Shown: positions 49,889 to 57,717 of the stretch, in pieces
Numbering within the stretch: the first letter of the stretch is position 1
Layout of the letters: each line of letters starts with the position of its first letter
Assembly (NCBI GenBank): GCA_024226235.1
Contig: JAAELW010000190.1
Coordinates: forward strand, 1 to 57,717
From: a bacterium
Lineage (GTDB): Bacteria > Myxococcota_A > UBA9160 > UBA6930
DNA length: 57,717 nt
Reading direction: 5' to 3'
Program-made: the position numbers and the translations under genes
Notes under the pieces: model-generated
Seen by the model: only the letters and a program-made list of their open reading frames with translations
Told to the model about the DNA's origin: nothing
The model's database searches: none

Positions 49889-50527
49889 ATGCGGGAGCAA
49901 TCGGAGCTACGGGCGATCATCTTCGATCTCGGCGGGGTCGTGATCGATTCGCCGCTGCATGCAATCGCCGGGTATGAGCGGGAGCTGGGCATCCCGAACG
50001 GCTTCGTGAATCGACTGGTCGTGGAGACGGGCCCTGCCGGAGCCTGGTCTCGGCTCGAGCGGGGAGAAATCGACCGCGGAACCTTCGAACGGGATTTCGA
50101 CGCCGAATGCCGCACAGGCGGCCATACCCTGTCAGCTCGTGAAATGATGCGACGGATCGGCGAGTGCGGGCCGCGGCCCAGCATGTTGCGCGCCATCGAC
50201 CGTCTGCGCACGGCCGACTTCCTGGTCGCCGCGCTGACCAACAACTGGATCGATGAAAGCGCTCCCTCCGATGCGCCCCACGAACTCAACAACGTGTTCC
50301 ACGTCGTGATCGAATCTGCCAAGACCGGCCTGCGCAAGCCCGATCCGCGCATCTACGAGCTCGCCTGCCAGGAACTCGGCATCGAGCCCCAGCAGGCGGT
50401 CTTCCTGGACGACATCGGCCGCAACCTGAAGGCCGCACGCGCACTCGGCATGCAGACGATCAAGGTCGACGCCCCGGAACCGGCCCTCACCGCGCTCTCG
50501 GAGCTGGTCGGAATCGACCTCGTCTGA
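49889..50527 (+). CDS. HAD-family hydrolase
   Basis: A 212-residue HAD-IA phosphatase-like protein: Asp13 in IIFDLGGVV is the nucleophile, TNNW the motif-2 threonine, KPDPRIYELA with the lysine of motif 3, and VFLDDIGRNLKAA the acidic motif 4. The cap is the short helical type seen in epoxide-hydrolase N-terminal and ACAD10-like HADs. Substrate unknown. It is followed after 11 bases by the MATE transporter gene. Confidence 0.86.
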   Translation: MREQSELRAIIFDLGGVVIDSPLHAIAGYERELGIPNGFVNRLVVETGPAGAWSRLERGEIDRGTFERDFDAECRTGGHTLSAREMMRRIGECGPRPSMLRAIDRLRTADFLVAALTNNWIDESAPSDAPHELNNVFHVVIESAKTGLRKPDPRIYELACQELGIEPQQAVFLDDIGRNLKAARALGMQTIKVDAPEPALTALSELVGIDLV

Positions 50528-50538
50528 GCGCGGCCACG

Positions 50539-51903
50539 ATGAGTCCGACGTCCTCCGAGATGATCGGCAGCGAGGCCCGCCACCTGCTGCGCCTGGCCGT
50601 ACCCGTGGTGACGGCGTTGCTCGGCACCATGATGATGGGCTTCGTCGACACCTTGATGGTCGGACGGGTGAGCGTGGACGCACTCGCAGCCGTCGCGATC
50701 GCAAACTTCTGGATCTTCGCGACATTGCAGATCGCGTTGGGCGTCTTGTTCGGTCTCGACCCGATCGTCGCCCAGGCCCACGGAGCGGGCGACGGCCGGA
50801 GTGCGGGACTGGCCCTTCAACAGGGCATCGTTCTCTCCGCTGTGCTCTCGGCACTGGTGATCTTCCTGTGGTCGCTCTCCGAGAATGTGCTGCTCGCGAT
50901 GGGCCAGGATCCGGAGCTATCCGCCGCGGCACACGCCTACACCTGGGTGCAGCTTCCGAGCGTTCCATTCCTGCTCGGCGCCGCCGCATTGCGCCAGTAC
51001 CTCCAAGCCCGGGAGCTCGTACGGCCGGCCATGTGGGTCGTGCTGATCGCCAACCTGTGGAATGTGTTCTTCAACTGGGTCTTCATCTTCGGCCACATGG
51101 GCGCCCCTGCGTTGGGCCTGGAAGGGGCCGGGATCGCGACCTCGCTCACCCGGATCCTGTCGGGCCTGGCGCTGGTTGGGCTGGTCTGGTCGCGTGGATA
51201 CCACCTGGGCGGTTGGGTCCGTTGGAGCCGCGCAGCCTGGGACCCAGCCGGATTGCGGCGACTGCTCGCGATCGGAATCCCGATTTCCCTGCAGATGGGT
51301 CTCGAGATGTGGGCCTTCAGCGGCTCGAACCTGGTGGCCGGGTGGCTCGGCGCTCGCGCGCTGGCCGCTCACACGATCGTGCTCAATCTGGCCTCGATCA
51401 CATTCATGATGCCTCTGGGAATCGCCCAGGGGACCGCAGTCCGCGTCGGCAACCTGATCGGCGCAGGCGAGCCCGAACGGGCCAGGCGTGCGAGTTGGGT
51501 CGGCATCGCAGCAGGAGCCGGAATCATGACCCTGTCGGCGCTGCTGTTCGTCCTGCTGCGCAACGTGCTGCCGCAGGCCTATACGCCCGACGCGGCCGTC
51601 ATCGCACTCGCAGCCAGCATCTTGCCGATCGCCGCTGCCTTCCAGGTCTTCGACGGCATCCAGGTCGTGGCCTGCGGCGTGCTACGCGGCATTGGGCGCC
51701 CCCGGCCCGCTGCCCTCTTCAACCTGATCGGCTACTGGATCCTCGGCCTGCCGATCGGCATCTGGCTTTCCCTACGCACGAGCGCCGGACTCGCGGGCCT
51801 CTGGTGGGGCCTCGCCGGAGGGCTGGCCCTCGTCGCCACCGGCCTGGTGGCCTGGCTTGCGCTGAGCGGGCGAGGCGCATTCTCGGAAAGGGTCGCTCGC
51901 TAG
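50539..51903 (+). CDS. MATE-family efflux transporter
   Basis: A 454-residue inner-membrane protein with about twelve helices. MATE features include MMMGFVDTLMVGRVSVDALAA near the N-terminus, ALRQYLQARE after helix 4, GIPISLQMGLE starting the second half, and MPLGIAQGTAVRVGNLIGAG. It would export cationic or toxic compounds using a sodium or proton gradient. It probably shares a transcript with the HAD gene and converges on the CheC-like gene. Confidence 0.88.
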   Translation: MSPTSSEMIGSEARHLLRLAVPVVTALLGTMMMGFVDTLMVGRVSVDALAAVAIANFWIFATLQIALGVLFGLDPIVAQAHGAGDGRSAGLALQQGIVLSAVLSALVIFLWSLSENVLLAMGQDPELSAAAHAYTWVQLPSVPFLLGAAALRQYLQARELVRPAMWVVLIANLWNVFFNWVFIFGHMGAPALGLEGAGIATSLTRILSGLALVGLVWSRGYHLGGWVRWSRAAWDPAGLRRLLAIGIPISLQMGLEMWAFSGSNLVAGWLGARALAAHTIVLNLASITFMMPLGIAQGTAVRVGNLIGAGEPERARRASWVGIAAGAGIMTLSALLFVLLRNVLPQAYTPDAAVIALAASILPIAAAFQVFDGIQVVACGVLRGIGRPRPAALFNLIGYWILGLPIGIWLSLRTSAGLAGLWWGLAGGLALVATGLVAWLALSGRGAFSERVAR

Positions 51904-51978
51904 TTTCGATGCAGCTCAGCGGAGAGGGCCTGCTGGCCTGTTCGGGAAGCCGACTCCCGGACCTGTAGCGGCCCTATC

Positions 51979-52587
51979 TCAACAGGGCGCAGCGCCGGGC
52001 TGTTTGCCATCGGTTAGAAGGTAGAAGACGCCGCCTACTGCCGAATCTTCGTCGGCCAGCACGAGCTCGGCACACAGCAGGGCCGTATCCGGCGGCGCGT
52101 GGGTTCCAAGAACGGTCGGAACGACGCCATCTTCCTCGAGATGGACGGGGCCCAGGCTGGCCGACTCGCCGAACAGCTCGGCGAGAATACGCTCGGCCAT
52201 GGCCCGGCTGAGGCTGGCGAACCGCTCGAGGGGTTCGCCCTCGGCGTCGTCCGCCGCGCAGCGGATCAGGTGGAGCGCGGTTTCGGGCTCGAAGCTGAGC
52301 ACGGCGGTGGCGGGGGTGGGAGCCAGCACTGAAAGCACCAGACTGGCTGTCATGTCGTCGCCCGGCACCAGGCCCTGATCGGGAAAACTGGCCAGCCGGC
52401 AGGAGCGAACCCGTCCCAGACCACCCAGCGTGGGCGAGCTGAAGAGGTCTGCGGTGGCTGCGGAGCCGCGCTCCAGCGCAGCGTGGAGATCGGAGGGGAT
52501 GGGGGGGATGAGCAAGCGGGGGGCTCCTCGAACCACCTCGAGGGCCAGAAGGCTCCCCGGGCTAGAGAAGAGAAGGGATTTTCCCAC
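51979..52587 (-). CDS. Possible CheC/CheX-like protein
   Basis: A 202-residue acidic soluble protein. Its middle and C-terminal part (DDMTASLVLSVL, ALHLIRCAADDAEGEP, AERILAELFGESASLG, TALLCAELVLADED and GGVFYLLTDG) follow the spacing of CheC-like phosphatase domains, but the family's catalytic E/N pair is not clear, so this is tentative. TATACT directly precedes the GTG at 52587, so transcription would begin inside that codon region and the real start may be further in. It is divergent from the PilZ gene, sharing a CRP-like site. Confidence 0.5.
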   Translation of the reverse strand: MGKSLLFSSPGSLLALEVVRGAPRLLIPPIPSDLHAALERGSAATADLFSSPTLGGLGRVRSCRLASFPDQGLVPGDDMTASLVLSVLAPTPATAVLSFEPETALHLIRCAADDAEGEPLERFASLSRAMAERILAELFGESASLGPVHLEEDGVVPTVLGTHAPPDTALLCAELVLADEDSAVGGVFYLLTDGKQPGAAPC

Positions 52588-52627
52588 AGTATATCGGTTT
52601 TTTCAAGATTTTCGTGAGCCCTGGTTT

Positions 52628-52643
52628 TGTGAGCCAGCTCACT
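52628..52643. promoter_or_regulatory. CRP/Clp-type palindrome tgtgagccagctcact
   Basis: TGTGA-N6-TCACT differs from the CRP consensus TGTGA-N6-TCACA at one base. It lies between the divergent CheC-like and PilZ genes, about 40 bases from one start and 77 from the other. In xanthomonads the CRP-like regulator Clp binds such sites and responds to c-di-GMP. Confidence 0.5.
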
Positions 52644-52719
52644 CCGACAACTCAAGCCTCCGACCGAAAACGTGTATTGCCGATGAACCTACACGTCCCT
52701 TGGACGCGAGGCGGTTGCA

Positions 52720-53454
52720 ATGGAACGGCGAACCCTACTTCTGGTCGATTCGGGCTCCCAGTGCATGGAGGCCCTGTCCCTGCGCCTGCGGCAGATGGAT
52801 TTCCACGTCGTCCGGCCCAAGACCACGGACCAGGCGTTGGAGGCACTCTGCGACTCTCGTTTCCAGGTGGGATGCGTGGTCATCCCGCCGGACCTGCCCG
52901 TGGTGGATCTCGAACGCTCGCTGCGGGCGTTTCGTTCTGCTGAGCCGGACCGGGTGCCGCCGCTGCCGATCGCAGCGTTTGGCGATCGGCCCGGGGCGGA
53001 TCAACGCGGCCGCCTGCGCCGGGCTGGCGTCGACTACGGCCTTTGGAACCCCATCGACGACAACACCCTGCGCTTCCAGATGAACCGTTCGCTGAGCGGC
53101 GGCGGCCCGATGGTCTCGAACCGGCGCGCTGCGAGAGTGCCGACCAACTGGCCGGTCGAAATCACCGCCGGCGGCCGTGAAAAACCGGCCAAGCTCTACT
53201 CGATCTCCGCGCAGGGGGCCTACCTGGCCACTCCACGGCCTTCGATGCCGCGAGCCATCGTCCACCTCACGCTACCGATGCCGGACGGCGACGTCCGGGT
53301 CTCGGCCGAGGTGGTCGCGACCAACGTGCCGGGCAACCTGGTCAAGAAGAATCTGCCGATCGGGATGGCCGTGCGTTGGAGCGGATTGGACGACCAAAGC
53401 GAAGAACAGATCCGGGGCTTCGTCGAGGATCGAGACGACCGGCTGCGGCTCTAG
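52720..53454 (+). CDS. Degenerate receiver fused to a PilZ domain
   Basis: A 244-residue protein. Residues about 5-120 resemble a response-regulator receiver (LLLVDSGSQCMEAL), but the phospho-acceptor region reads VGCVVIPPDLP without aspartate at the expected place, so phosphorylation is unlikely. Residues about 130-240 are a PilZ domain with NRRAARVP (the R-x-x-x-R c-di-GMP motif) and SISAQGAYL (in place of D/N-x-S-x-x-G). It should bind c-di-GMP and pass the signal to an unknown partner. ATG 52720 has GAGGCGG upstream. Confidence 0.8.
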   Translation: MERRTLLLVDSGSQCMEALSLRLRQMDFHVVRPKTTDQALEALCDSRFQVGCVVIPPDLPVVDLERSLRAFRSAEPDRVPPLPIAAFGDRPGADQRGRLRRAGVDYGLWNPIDDNTLRFQMNRSLSGGGPMVSNRRAARVPTNWPVEITAGGREKPAKLYSISAQGAYLATPRPSMPRAIVHLTLPMPDGDVRVSAEVVATNVPGNLVKKNLPIGMAVRWSGLDDQSEEQIRGFVEDRDDRLRL

Positions 53455-53537
53455 GCCCGACACCAGCCGCTGAAGAGACGGGCCACGCGAGATCCGAGTC
53501 GCGCTGGCAGGGGATGCCTGGATCCAATGGAATCGCC

Positions 53538-53543
53538 TACGCT
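53538..53543 (+). promoter_or_regulatory. -10-like TACGCT before the crotonase gene
   Basis: TACGCT ends 8 bases before the ATG at 53552; no Shine-Dalgarno sequence is present. Confidence 0.38.
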
Positions 53544-53551
53544 GGGCGGCC

Positions 53552-54250
53552 ATGGCAGACGAACTCCTCCGCTACGAACTGGACGAGCAGGTCGCGATCC
53601 TGCGCTTCGACGACGGAAAAGCCAACGCTATCTCGCCCGCCGCGTTGGACACCCTGAATGCCGCGTTGGATCGGGCCGAGAAGGAAGCGCGTGCAATCGC
53701 CCTGATCGGACGACCGGGCCGCTTCTCGGCCGGCTTCGATCTCTCGGTGATGCGCCAGGGACCCGAAGCCTCCCAAGCCCTGGTCGGCGCGGGCGCCGAG
53801 CTCTTGATGCGCATGGTGGAAAGCCCGCTACCGATCGTGGCCGGTTGCAGCGGCCACGCACTGGCGATGGGTGCATTGCTGCTGCTCGCGGCGGATCGAC
53901 GAGTCGGCACCGAAGGCGAGTTCAAGCTCGGGCTGAACGAGGTGGCCATCGGCATGACGCTTCCCCAATTCGCGATCGAGCTGGCGGAAGAGCGACTCTC
54001 GCGCCGGCATTTGCAACGCAGCGTGGCTCAGGCCGAAATCTACGACCCGTCCGGTGCAATCGACGCGGGCTACCTGGACCTGCTGGTCCCGGCGGAGAAG
54101 CTCGAAACCGCCAGCATCGCAGAAGCCCGGCAGCTGACAGAGCTGCACCCGAGGGCCTTTGCCGAGACCAAGCGCAAGCTACGGGGTACCGTGACGGAGC
54201 GGATCCGGACCGGTCTCACGGCTGATCTCGCCACGTTCGTCGTCCGTTGA
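53552..54250 (+). CDS. Enoyl-CoA hydratase/isomerase family protein
   Basis: A 232-residue crotonase: the oxyanion-hole segments are RFSAGFDLSVM and CSGHALAMGALL. It is shorter than typical hydratases (about 260), and the second glutamate region reads LGLNEVAIGM with one Glu; that points to an isomerase or a divergent hydratase. It overlaps the alkaline phosphatase gene by four bases (TTGA), though no shared pathway is obvious. Confidence 0.84.
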   Translation: MADELLRYELDEQVAILRFDDGKANAISPAALDTLNAALDRAEKEARAIALIGRPGRFSAGFDLSVMRQGPEASQALVGAGAELLMRMVESPLPIVAGCSGHALAMGALLLLAADRRVGTEGEFKLGLNEVAIGMTLPQFAIELAEERLSRRHLQRSVAQAEIYDPSGAIDAGYLDLLVPAEKLETASIAEARQLTELHPRAFAETKRKLRGTVTERIRTGLTADLATFVVR

Positions 54251-55851
54251 GGCTGCGCTCGCGACCGGGCTGGGCGTTTGGTCTGCTGCTGCTGGCACTC
54301 CCGGCATTCGGTCTGCTGCTGACGCTCCCGGCCTCCGCAGGCGACGCACGAAAGGGCGATCCCTGGTTCCGTTCCGGCCACGCGGCCGTGGAGCAAGCCC
54401 GCTCGCGGATCGGGCCGACAGCCCCGGCGCGCAACGTGATCCTGTTCCTCGGAGATGGAATGGGCATGAGCACGATCACCGCAGCGCGCATCCTGGCGGG
54501 CCAGCAGGCCGGCAACCCGGGTGAAGAGCATCGGCTCTCGTTCGAGCGGTTCCCCCATGTGGGGCTCGTGAAGACCTACAATACGAACCAGCAGGTGCCG
54601 GATTCGGCGGGCACGATGACTGCGATCGCATCGGGCGTAAAGACAAAGGCGGGCGTGCTCGGCGTCGGCGACGCCGTCGTGTTCGGCGACTGGGCGAGCG
54701 TCGCACCAGCACGGGTCCCGACCCTCTTCGAGGAGGCCGAGAATCGCGGCCTCGCCACCGGCATCGTGACCACGGCGCGCATCACCCATGCCACACCGGC
54801 CGCCTGCTATGGGCATGCGGCAGATCGGAGCTGGGAGACCGATTCCCTGCTCTCCCAAGAGGCGCGCAAGCACGACTTTCCCGACCTCGCCCGCCAACTC
54901 GTGGAGTTCCCGGCAGGCGACGGCATCGACGTGGTGATGGGCGGCGGTCGCGCGATGTTCCTGCCCGTGAACTCGCAAGATCCGGAACTGCCCGAGGCTT
55001 CGGGCATGCGCTTCGATGAGCGCGATCTGATGGCGGAGTGGCAGGAGCGCCATCCACTCGGCCGTACGATCTGGAACCAGGCGCAATTCGACACGGTGGA
55101 TCCCCGCGGCACCCGCAAACTGCTCGGTCTGTTCGACCCGAGCCACATGGATTTCGAACTCGACCGGAGTAGCGACAAGGGCGGCGAGCCCTCGCTCTCG
55201 GAAATGACCGGCAAGGCAATCGACATCCTTCGCCAGAACGACAATGGCTACCTGCTGCTCGTCGAGGGCGGTCGCATCGACCACGCCCATCACGCGAACA
55301 ATGCCCACCGGGCGCTCATCGAAACCGTGGAGTTCGCCCGTGCCGTCCAGGTAGCACTCGACCGCACGGACCGTGCGGATACCCTGATCGTGGTGACTGC
55401 CGACCACAGCCACCCGCTCACGCTGGCCGGCTACGTGACCCGCGGGAATCCGATCCTGGGCAAGGCCCGGGTAAATCCATTGGACGGGGGGTCCGAACCG
55501 GAGCTGGCGAGAGATGGTGCCGGGCAGCCCTACGCCACCCTCAGCTATAGCCTCGGCCCGGGCAATACCGGCGCCACGGAGCTCCAGCCGGCTGGCCCGA
55601 AGCAATTCCCCCATTTCGAGGCCGAGGGCTTCGAGCCCGCGCCGGGACGCCCGGATCTGACCGAAATCGACACCACGGCCCCGGGCTACCTCCAGGAGGC
55701 CCTGATCCCGCGTTCCTCAGGAACCCACAGCGGGGAGGACGTACCCGTCTTCGCCACGGGCCCCGGTGCGGCTCTCTTCTTCGGCGTGCAGGAACAGCAC
55801 TACCTGTACCACGCAATGGTCGAGGCGATGGCCCGTCCGGCCGATGAGTAG
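54247..55851 (+). CDS. Exported alkaline phosphatase
   Basis: A 534-residue PhoA-type enzyme with a signal peptide (about residues 1-32). NVILFLGDGMG (from Asn63) holds the first metal aspartate, and Ser120 in VPDSAGTMTA is the nucleophile. VEGGRIDHAHHAN, VVTADHSH and SGTHSGEDVPVFATG supply the other metal ligands. It releases phosphate from monoesters in the periplasm. The TTG 54247 start overlaps the crotonase stop. It is separated from the GH15 gene by 3 bases. Confidence 0.93.
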   Translation: MRLRSRPGWAFGLLLLALPAFGLLLTLPASAGDARKGDPWFRSGHAAVEQARSRIGPTAPARNVILFLGDGMGMSTITAARILAGQQAGNPGEEHRLSFERFPHVGLVKTYNTNQQVPDSAGTMTAIASGVKTKAGVLGVGDAVVFGDWASVAPARVPTLFEEAENRGLATGIVTTARITHATPAACYGHAADRSWETDSLLSQEARKHDFPDLARQLVEFPAGDGIDVVMGGGRAMFLPVNSQDPELPEASGMRFDERDLMAEWQERHPLGRTIWNQAQFDTVDPRGTRKLLGLFDPSHMDFELDRSSDKGGEPSLSEMTGKAIDILRQNDNGYLLLVEGGRIDHAHHANNAHRALIETVEFARAVQVALDRTDRADTLIVVTADHSHPLTLAGYVTRGNPILGKARVNPLDGGSEPELARDGAGQPYATLSYSLGPGNTGATELQPAGPKQFPHFEAEGFEPAPGRPDLTEIDTTAPGYLQEALIPRSSGTHSGEDVPVFATGPGAALFFGVQEQHYLYHAMVEAMARPADE

Positions 55852-55854
55852 CGC

Positions 55855-57639
55855 GTGGCTCAGCTCGATCTCGGCATACTCGGCAACGGCAGTTTTGCAG
55901 CCCTCGTAGACGACAAGGGGCGCAACGTCTGGTGTTGCCTGCCGCGCTTCGACGGTGATCCGATCTTCTCGAGTCTGCTTGCCGGTAAGGGCGAACCCGA
56001 GTTCGGCTTCTTCGATGTCGTACTCGAGGGCTTCACCACGAGTGAGCAGGCCTACCTGCGCAACAGCGCCATCCTGGTCACCCGGCTCCACGACAGCAAT
56101 GGAGGCGTCGTGGAGATCACCGATTTCGCGCCCCGCTACCGGGAGAGGGAGCGGATGTACCGCCCGCTGATGCTCGTGCGCCAGATCCGCCGAATCTCCG
56201 GAGATCCTCGCATCCGCATCCGGCTGCGCGCCACAACGGACTACGGAGTGCACGTCGAGAACACCACCCACGGCAGCAACCACATCCGCTACGTGCTGGC
56301 TGATTCGACGATCCGCCTGACCACCAACGCGTCGGTGAACTACGTGCTCGAAGAGCGTCCGTTCGTGCTGGACGAGGGCATCGATCTGGTCCTCGGCCCA
56401 GACGAGTCCCTTGAAACCGCGGTGACTCGCTTCTCCAGGCGCGCTTTCGAACAGACCCAGAGCTACTGGTTCGAATGGACCCGCTCGCTATCGATTCCGT
56501 TCGAATGGCAGGACGCAGTGATCCGGGCGGCCATCACGCTGAAGCTCTGCAACTTCGAGGAAACCGGCGCCGTGGTCGCCGCCGTCACGACATCACTTCC
56601 AGAAGCGGCAGCGACCGAACGAAACTGGGACTACCGCTACTGCTGGCTGCGAGATGCCTACTTCACCATCGATGCGCTCAACCGCCTCGGGGCGACCCGC
56701 ACGATGGAGGGATTCCTGCGCTACATCACGAACCTGGTGCGCAACTCCCCAGATGGCCACCTTCAGCCGGTCTACGGCGTCACGCAGGAGGCGCGCCTCA
56801 CCGAGCGGATCGTGGAAAACCTGCCCGGCTTCCTGGGCCACGGGCCAGTGCGGGTCGGCAACCAGGCTTACGAGCACATCCAGAACGACGTGTATGGAAG
56901 TGTGGTGCTCGCCGCTACCCAGGCCTTCTTCGATCACCGGCTCCGCAACCCCGGCGACGAAAAGCTGTTCGAACGCCTCGAACGTGTGGGCGAACAGGCC
57001 GTGAAGCTCTTCGATAAACCCGATGCGGGCATCTGGGAGCTGCGCACGCGGGCGCGTGTGCACACCTTCTCGGCCCTGATGTGCTGGGCAGCCTGCGACC
57101 GGCTGTCGATGATTGCCGAGAAGCTGATCCGCCCGGACCGCGCCCGCTACTGGCAGGATCAGGCCGAGCACATGCATCGCGTGATCTGCAGCGAAGCCTG
57201 GAACGAGGACCGCGGGTGCTTCTCCGAGAGCTTCGGCGGTGAGGATCTGGATGCCAGCCTGCTGCTGATCGAGCACGTCGGCTTCCTACCCGCAGACGAT
57301 CCGCGCTTTGCTTCCACAGTGGCGGCCATCGAAGAGGAGTTGCGGCGGGGGCCCTACCTCTTTCGCTACCACGCCGCTGATGACTTCGGGGAGCCCCGCA
57401 CCGCATTCAACGTCTGCACCTTCTGGTACATCGATGCGCTCTGCGCACTCGGACGTGAAGACGAAGCGCGCGAGCTCTTCGAGAACATGCTCCGTCACAC
57501 GAATCACCTGGGCCTGCTCTCCGAAGACCTCGACGTCGAAACGGGTGAACTCTGGGGCAACTTCCCCCAGACCTATTCGATGGTAGGCCTCATCCTGTGC
57601 GCGATGAAACTCTCGCGCAGCTGGCACGAAGCCATCTAG
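55855..57639 (+). CDS. GH15 glucosidase/trehalase-like protein
   Basis: A 594-residue glycoside hydrolase family 15 protein. It opens with LGILGNGSFAALVDDKG and CCLPRFDGDPIFSSLL, the N-terminal beta domain of bacterial GH15, and the catalytic barrel has RNWDYRYCWLRDAYFT, QNDVYGSVVLAA and SEDLDVETGELWGNFPQTYS with the acidic catalytic residues. Relatives act on trehalose or alpha-1,4-glucans. No signal peptide is seen, so it is likely cytoplasmic. The start is GTG 55855. Confidence 0.9.
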   Translation: MAQLDLGILGNGSFAALVDDKGRNVWCCLPRFDGDPIFSSLLAGKGEPEFGFFDVVLEGFTTSEQAYLRNSAILVTRLHDSNGGVVEITDFAPRYRERERMYRPLMLVRQIRRISGDPRIRIRLRATTDYGVHVENTTHGSNHIRYVLADSTIRLTTNASVNYVLEERPFVLDEGIDLVLGPDESLETAVTRFSRRAFEQTQSYWFEWTRSLSIPFEWQDAVIRAAITLKLCNFEETGAVVAAVTTSLPEAAATERNWDYRYCWLRDAYFTIDALNRLGATRTMEGFLRYITNLVRNSPDGHLQPVYGVTQEARLTERIVENLPGFLGHGPVRVGNQAYEHIQNDVYGSVVLAATQAFFDHRLRNPGDEKLFERLERVGEQAVKLFDKPDAGIWELRTRARVHTFSALMCWAACDRLSMIAEKLIRPDRARYWQDQAEHMHRVICSEAWNEDRGCFSESFGGEDLDASLLLIEHVGFLPADDPRFASTVAAIEEELRRGPYLFRYHAADDFGEPRTAFNVCTFWYIDALCALGREDEARELFENMLRHTNHLGLLSEDLDVETGELWGNFPQTYSMVGLILCAMKLSRSWHEAI

Positions 57640-57694
57640 GCAGCTGCCTGCGAATATGTGTTAAGAGAGGGGCCAGGCACGATTGTTAAGTTGC

Positions 57695-57717
57695 GAGGTT
57701 GCTCTCCGAGCAACCTC
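57695..57717. terminator. Perfect 10-base hairpin at the window end
   Basis: gaggttgctc-tcc-gagcaacctc forms a 10-base stem with a 3-base loop, 55 bases after the GH15 stop. The window ends at its last base, so a T run cannot be judged. It may be a terminator or part of a dispersed repeat; the upstream ggggccaggcacg is a motif type often seen in intergenic repeats. Confidence 0.5.

Noticed and set aside
54070-55614. A 514-codon minus-strand frame opposite the alkaline phosphatase gene
   Set aside because: It is a shadow frame; the phosphatase on the other strand has all metal and nucleophile motifs.
1-57717. tRNA, rRNA, CRISPR arrays, insertion sequences or prophage
   Set aside because: I saw no cloverleaf-like sequence, regularly spaced repeats, transposase or integrase motifs, or phage structural genes.

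Overview
The window is GC-rich bacterial DNA (roughly two thirds G+C by eye) with densely packed genes. Many genes encode short-chain dehydrogenases, crotonases, F420/flavin luciferase-like enzymes and flavoprotein oxidoreductases, beside ordinary proteobacterial housekeeping genes (ahcY, prc-type protease, bolA, dusB). The content suits a Gram-negative, deltaproteobacterial, Myxococcota-like or Binatota-like lineage, but I cannot place it more precisely from sequence alone. I saw no rRNA, tRNA, CRISPR array, integrase or transposase.

Region 1 (1-13.6 kb) is an aryl-polyene/xanthomonadin-type pigment locus. A plus-strand pair (ketosynthase and chain-length-factor-like protein) converges on an eleven-gene minus-strand operon from 11544 down to 2049. 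The operon holds a PlsC-like acyltransferase, two acyl carrier proteins, an adenylating ligase fused to a hotdog dehydratase, a GT2 glycosyltransferase, an HtrB-like acyltransferase, a hotdog dehydratase, a ketoreductase, a flavin-dependent halogenase, a membrane protein and a second ketosynthase. Most neighbours overlap by 4 bases. A divergent MIO ammonia-lyase, overlapping an ICMT-like methyltransferase, probably supplies the aromatic starter. The expected product is a halogenated, possibly methylated, aryl polyene esterified to a lipid. The exporter and carrier genes usual for such clusters are not in the window and may lie to the left.

Region 2 (13.7-18.6 kb) is a small secreted or membrane protein, a luciferase-like oxidoreductase, two SDRs and a thiamine-diphosphate enzyme. 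Region 3 (18.6-25.8 kb) is a compact divergent unit that I consider the most novel part. One arm is carrier protein, condensation-fold acyltransferase, FAD oxidoreductase and adenylating ligase, mostly coupled by overlaps. The other arm is a second halogenase-type flavoprotein with a CrtI/RetSat-like desaturase. It looks like a self-contained carrier-tethered pathway for a small halogenated or oxidised acyl group.

Region 4 (25.9-31 kb) carries a luciferase-like enzyme, a glutathione peroxidase with two altered tetrad residues, S-adenosylhomocysteinase, and an adjacent badH/badI-like pair for opening the cyclohexane ring. Region 5 (31-42 kb) is housekeeping and envelope: MBL hydrolase, tail-specific protease, BolA, DusB, DMT transporter, membrane proteins, a GT39-like enzyme and an SGNH hydrolase. 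Region 6 (42-46.7 kb) is a TetR regulator, a Baeyer-Villiger monooxygenase and a divergent SDR; a 19-bp palindrome sits in the monooxygenase promoter. Region 7 (46.8-57.7 kb) holds transporters, a dienelactone hydrolase, an EAL protein, a CheC-like/PilZ pair sharing a CRP-type palindrome, a crotonase, an alkaline phosphatase and a GH15 glucosidase.

A trait across the window: eleven genes without a Shine-Dalgarno sequence have a TANNNT hexamer ending 3-9 bases before the start codon, which suggests widespread leaderless mRNAs. All functions are inferred from motifs read by eye; no database search was run.
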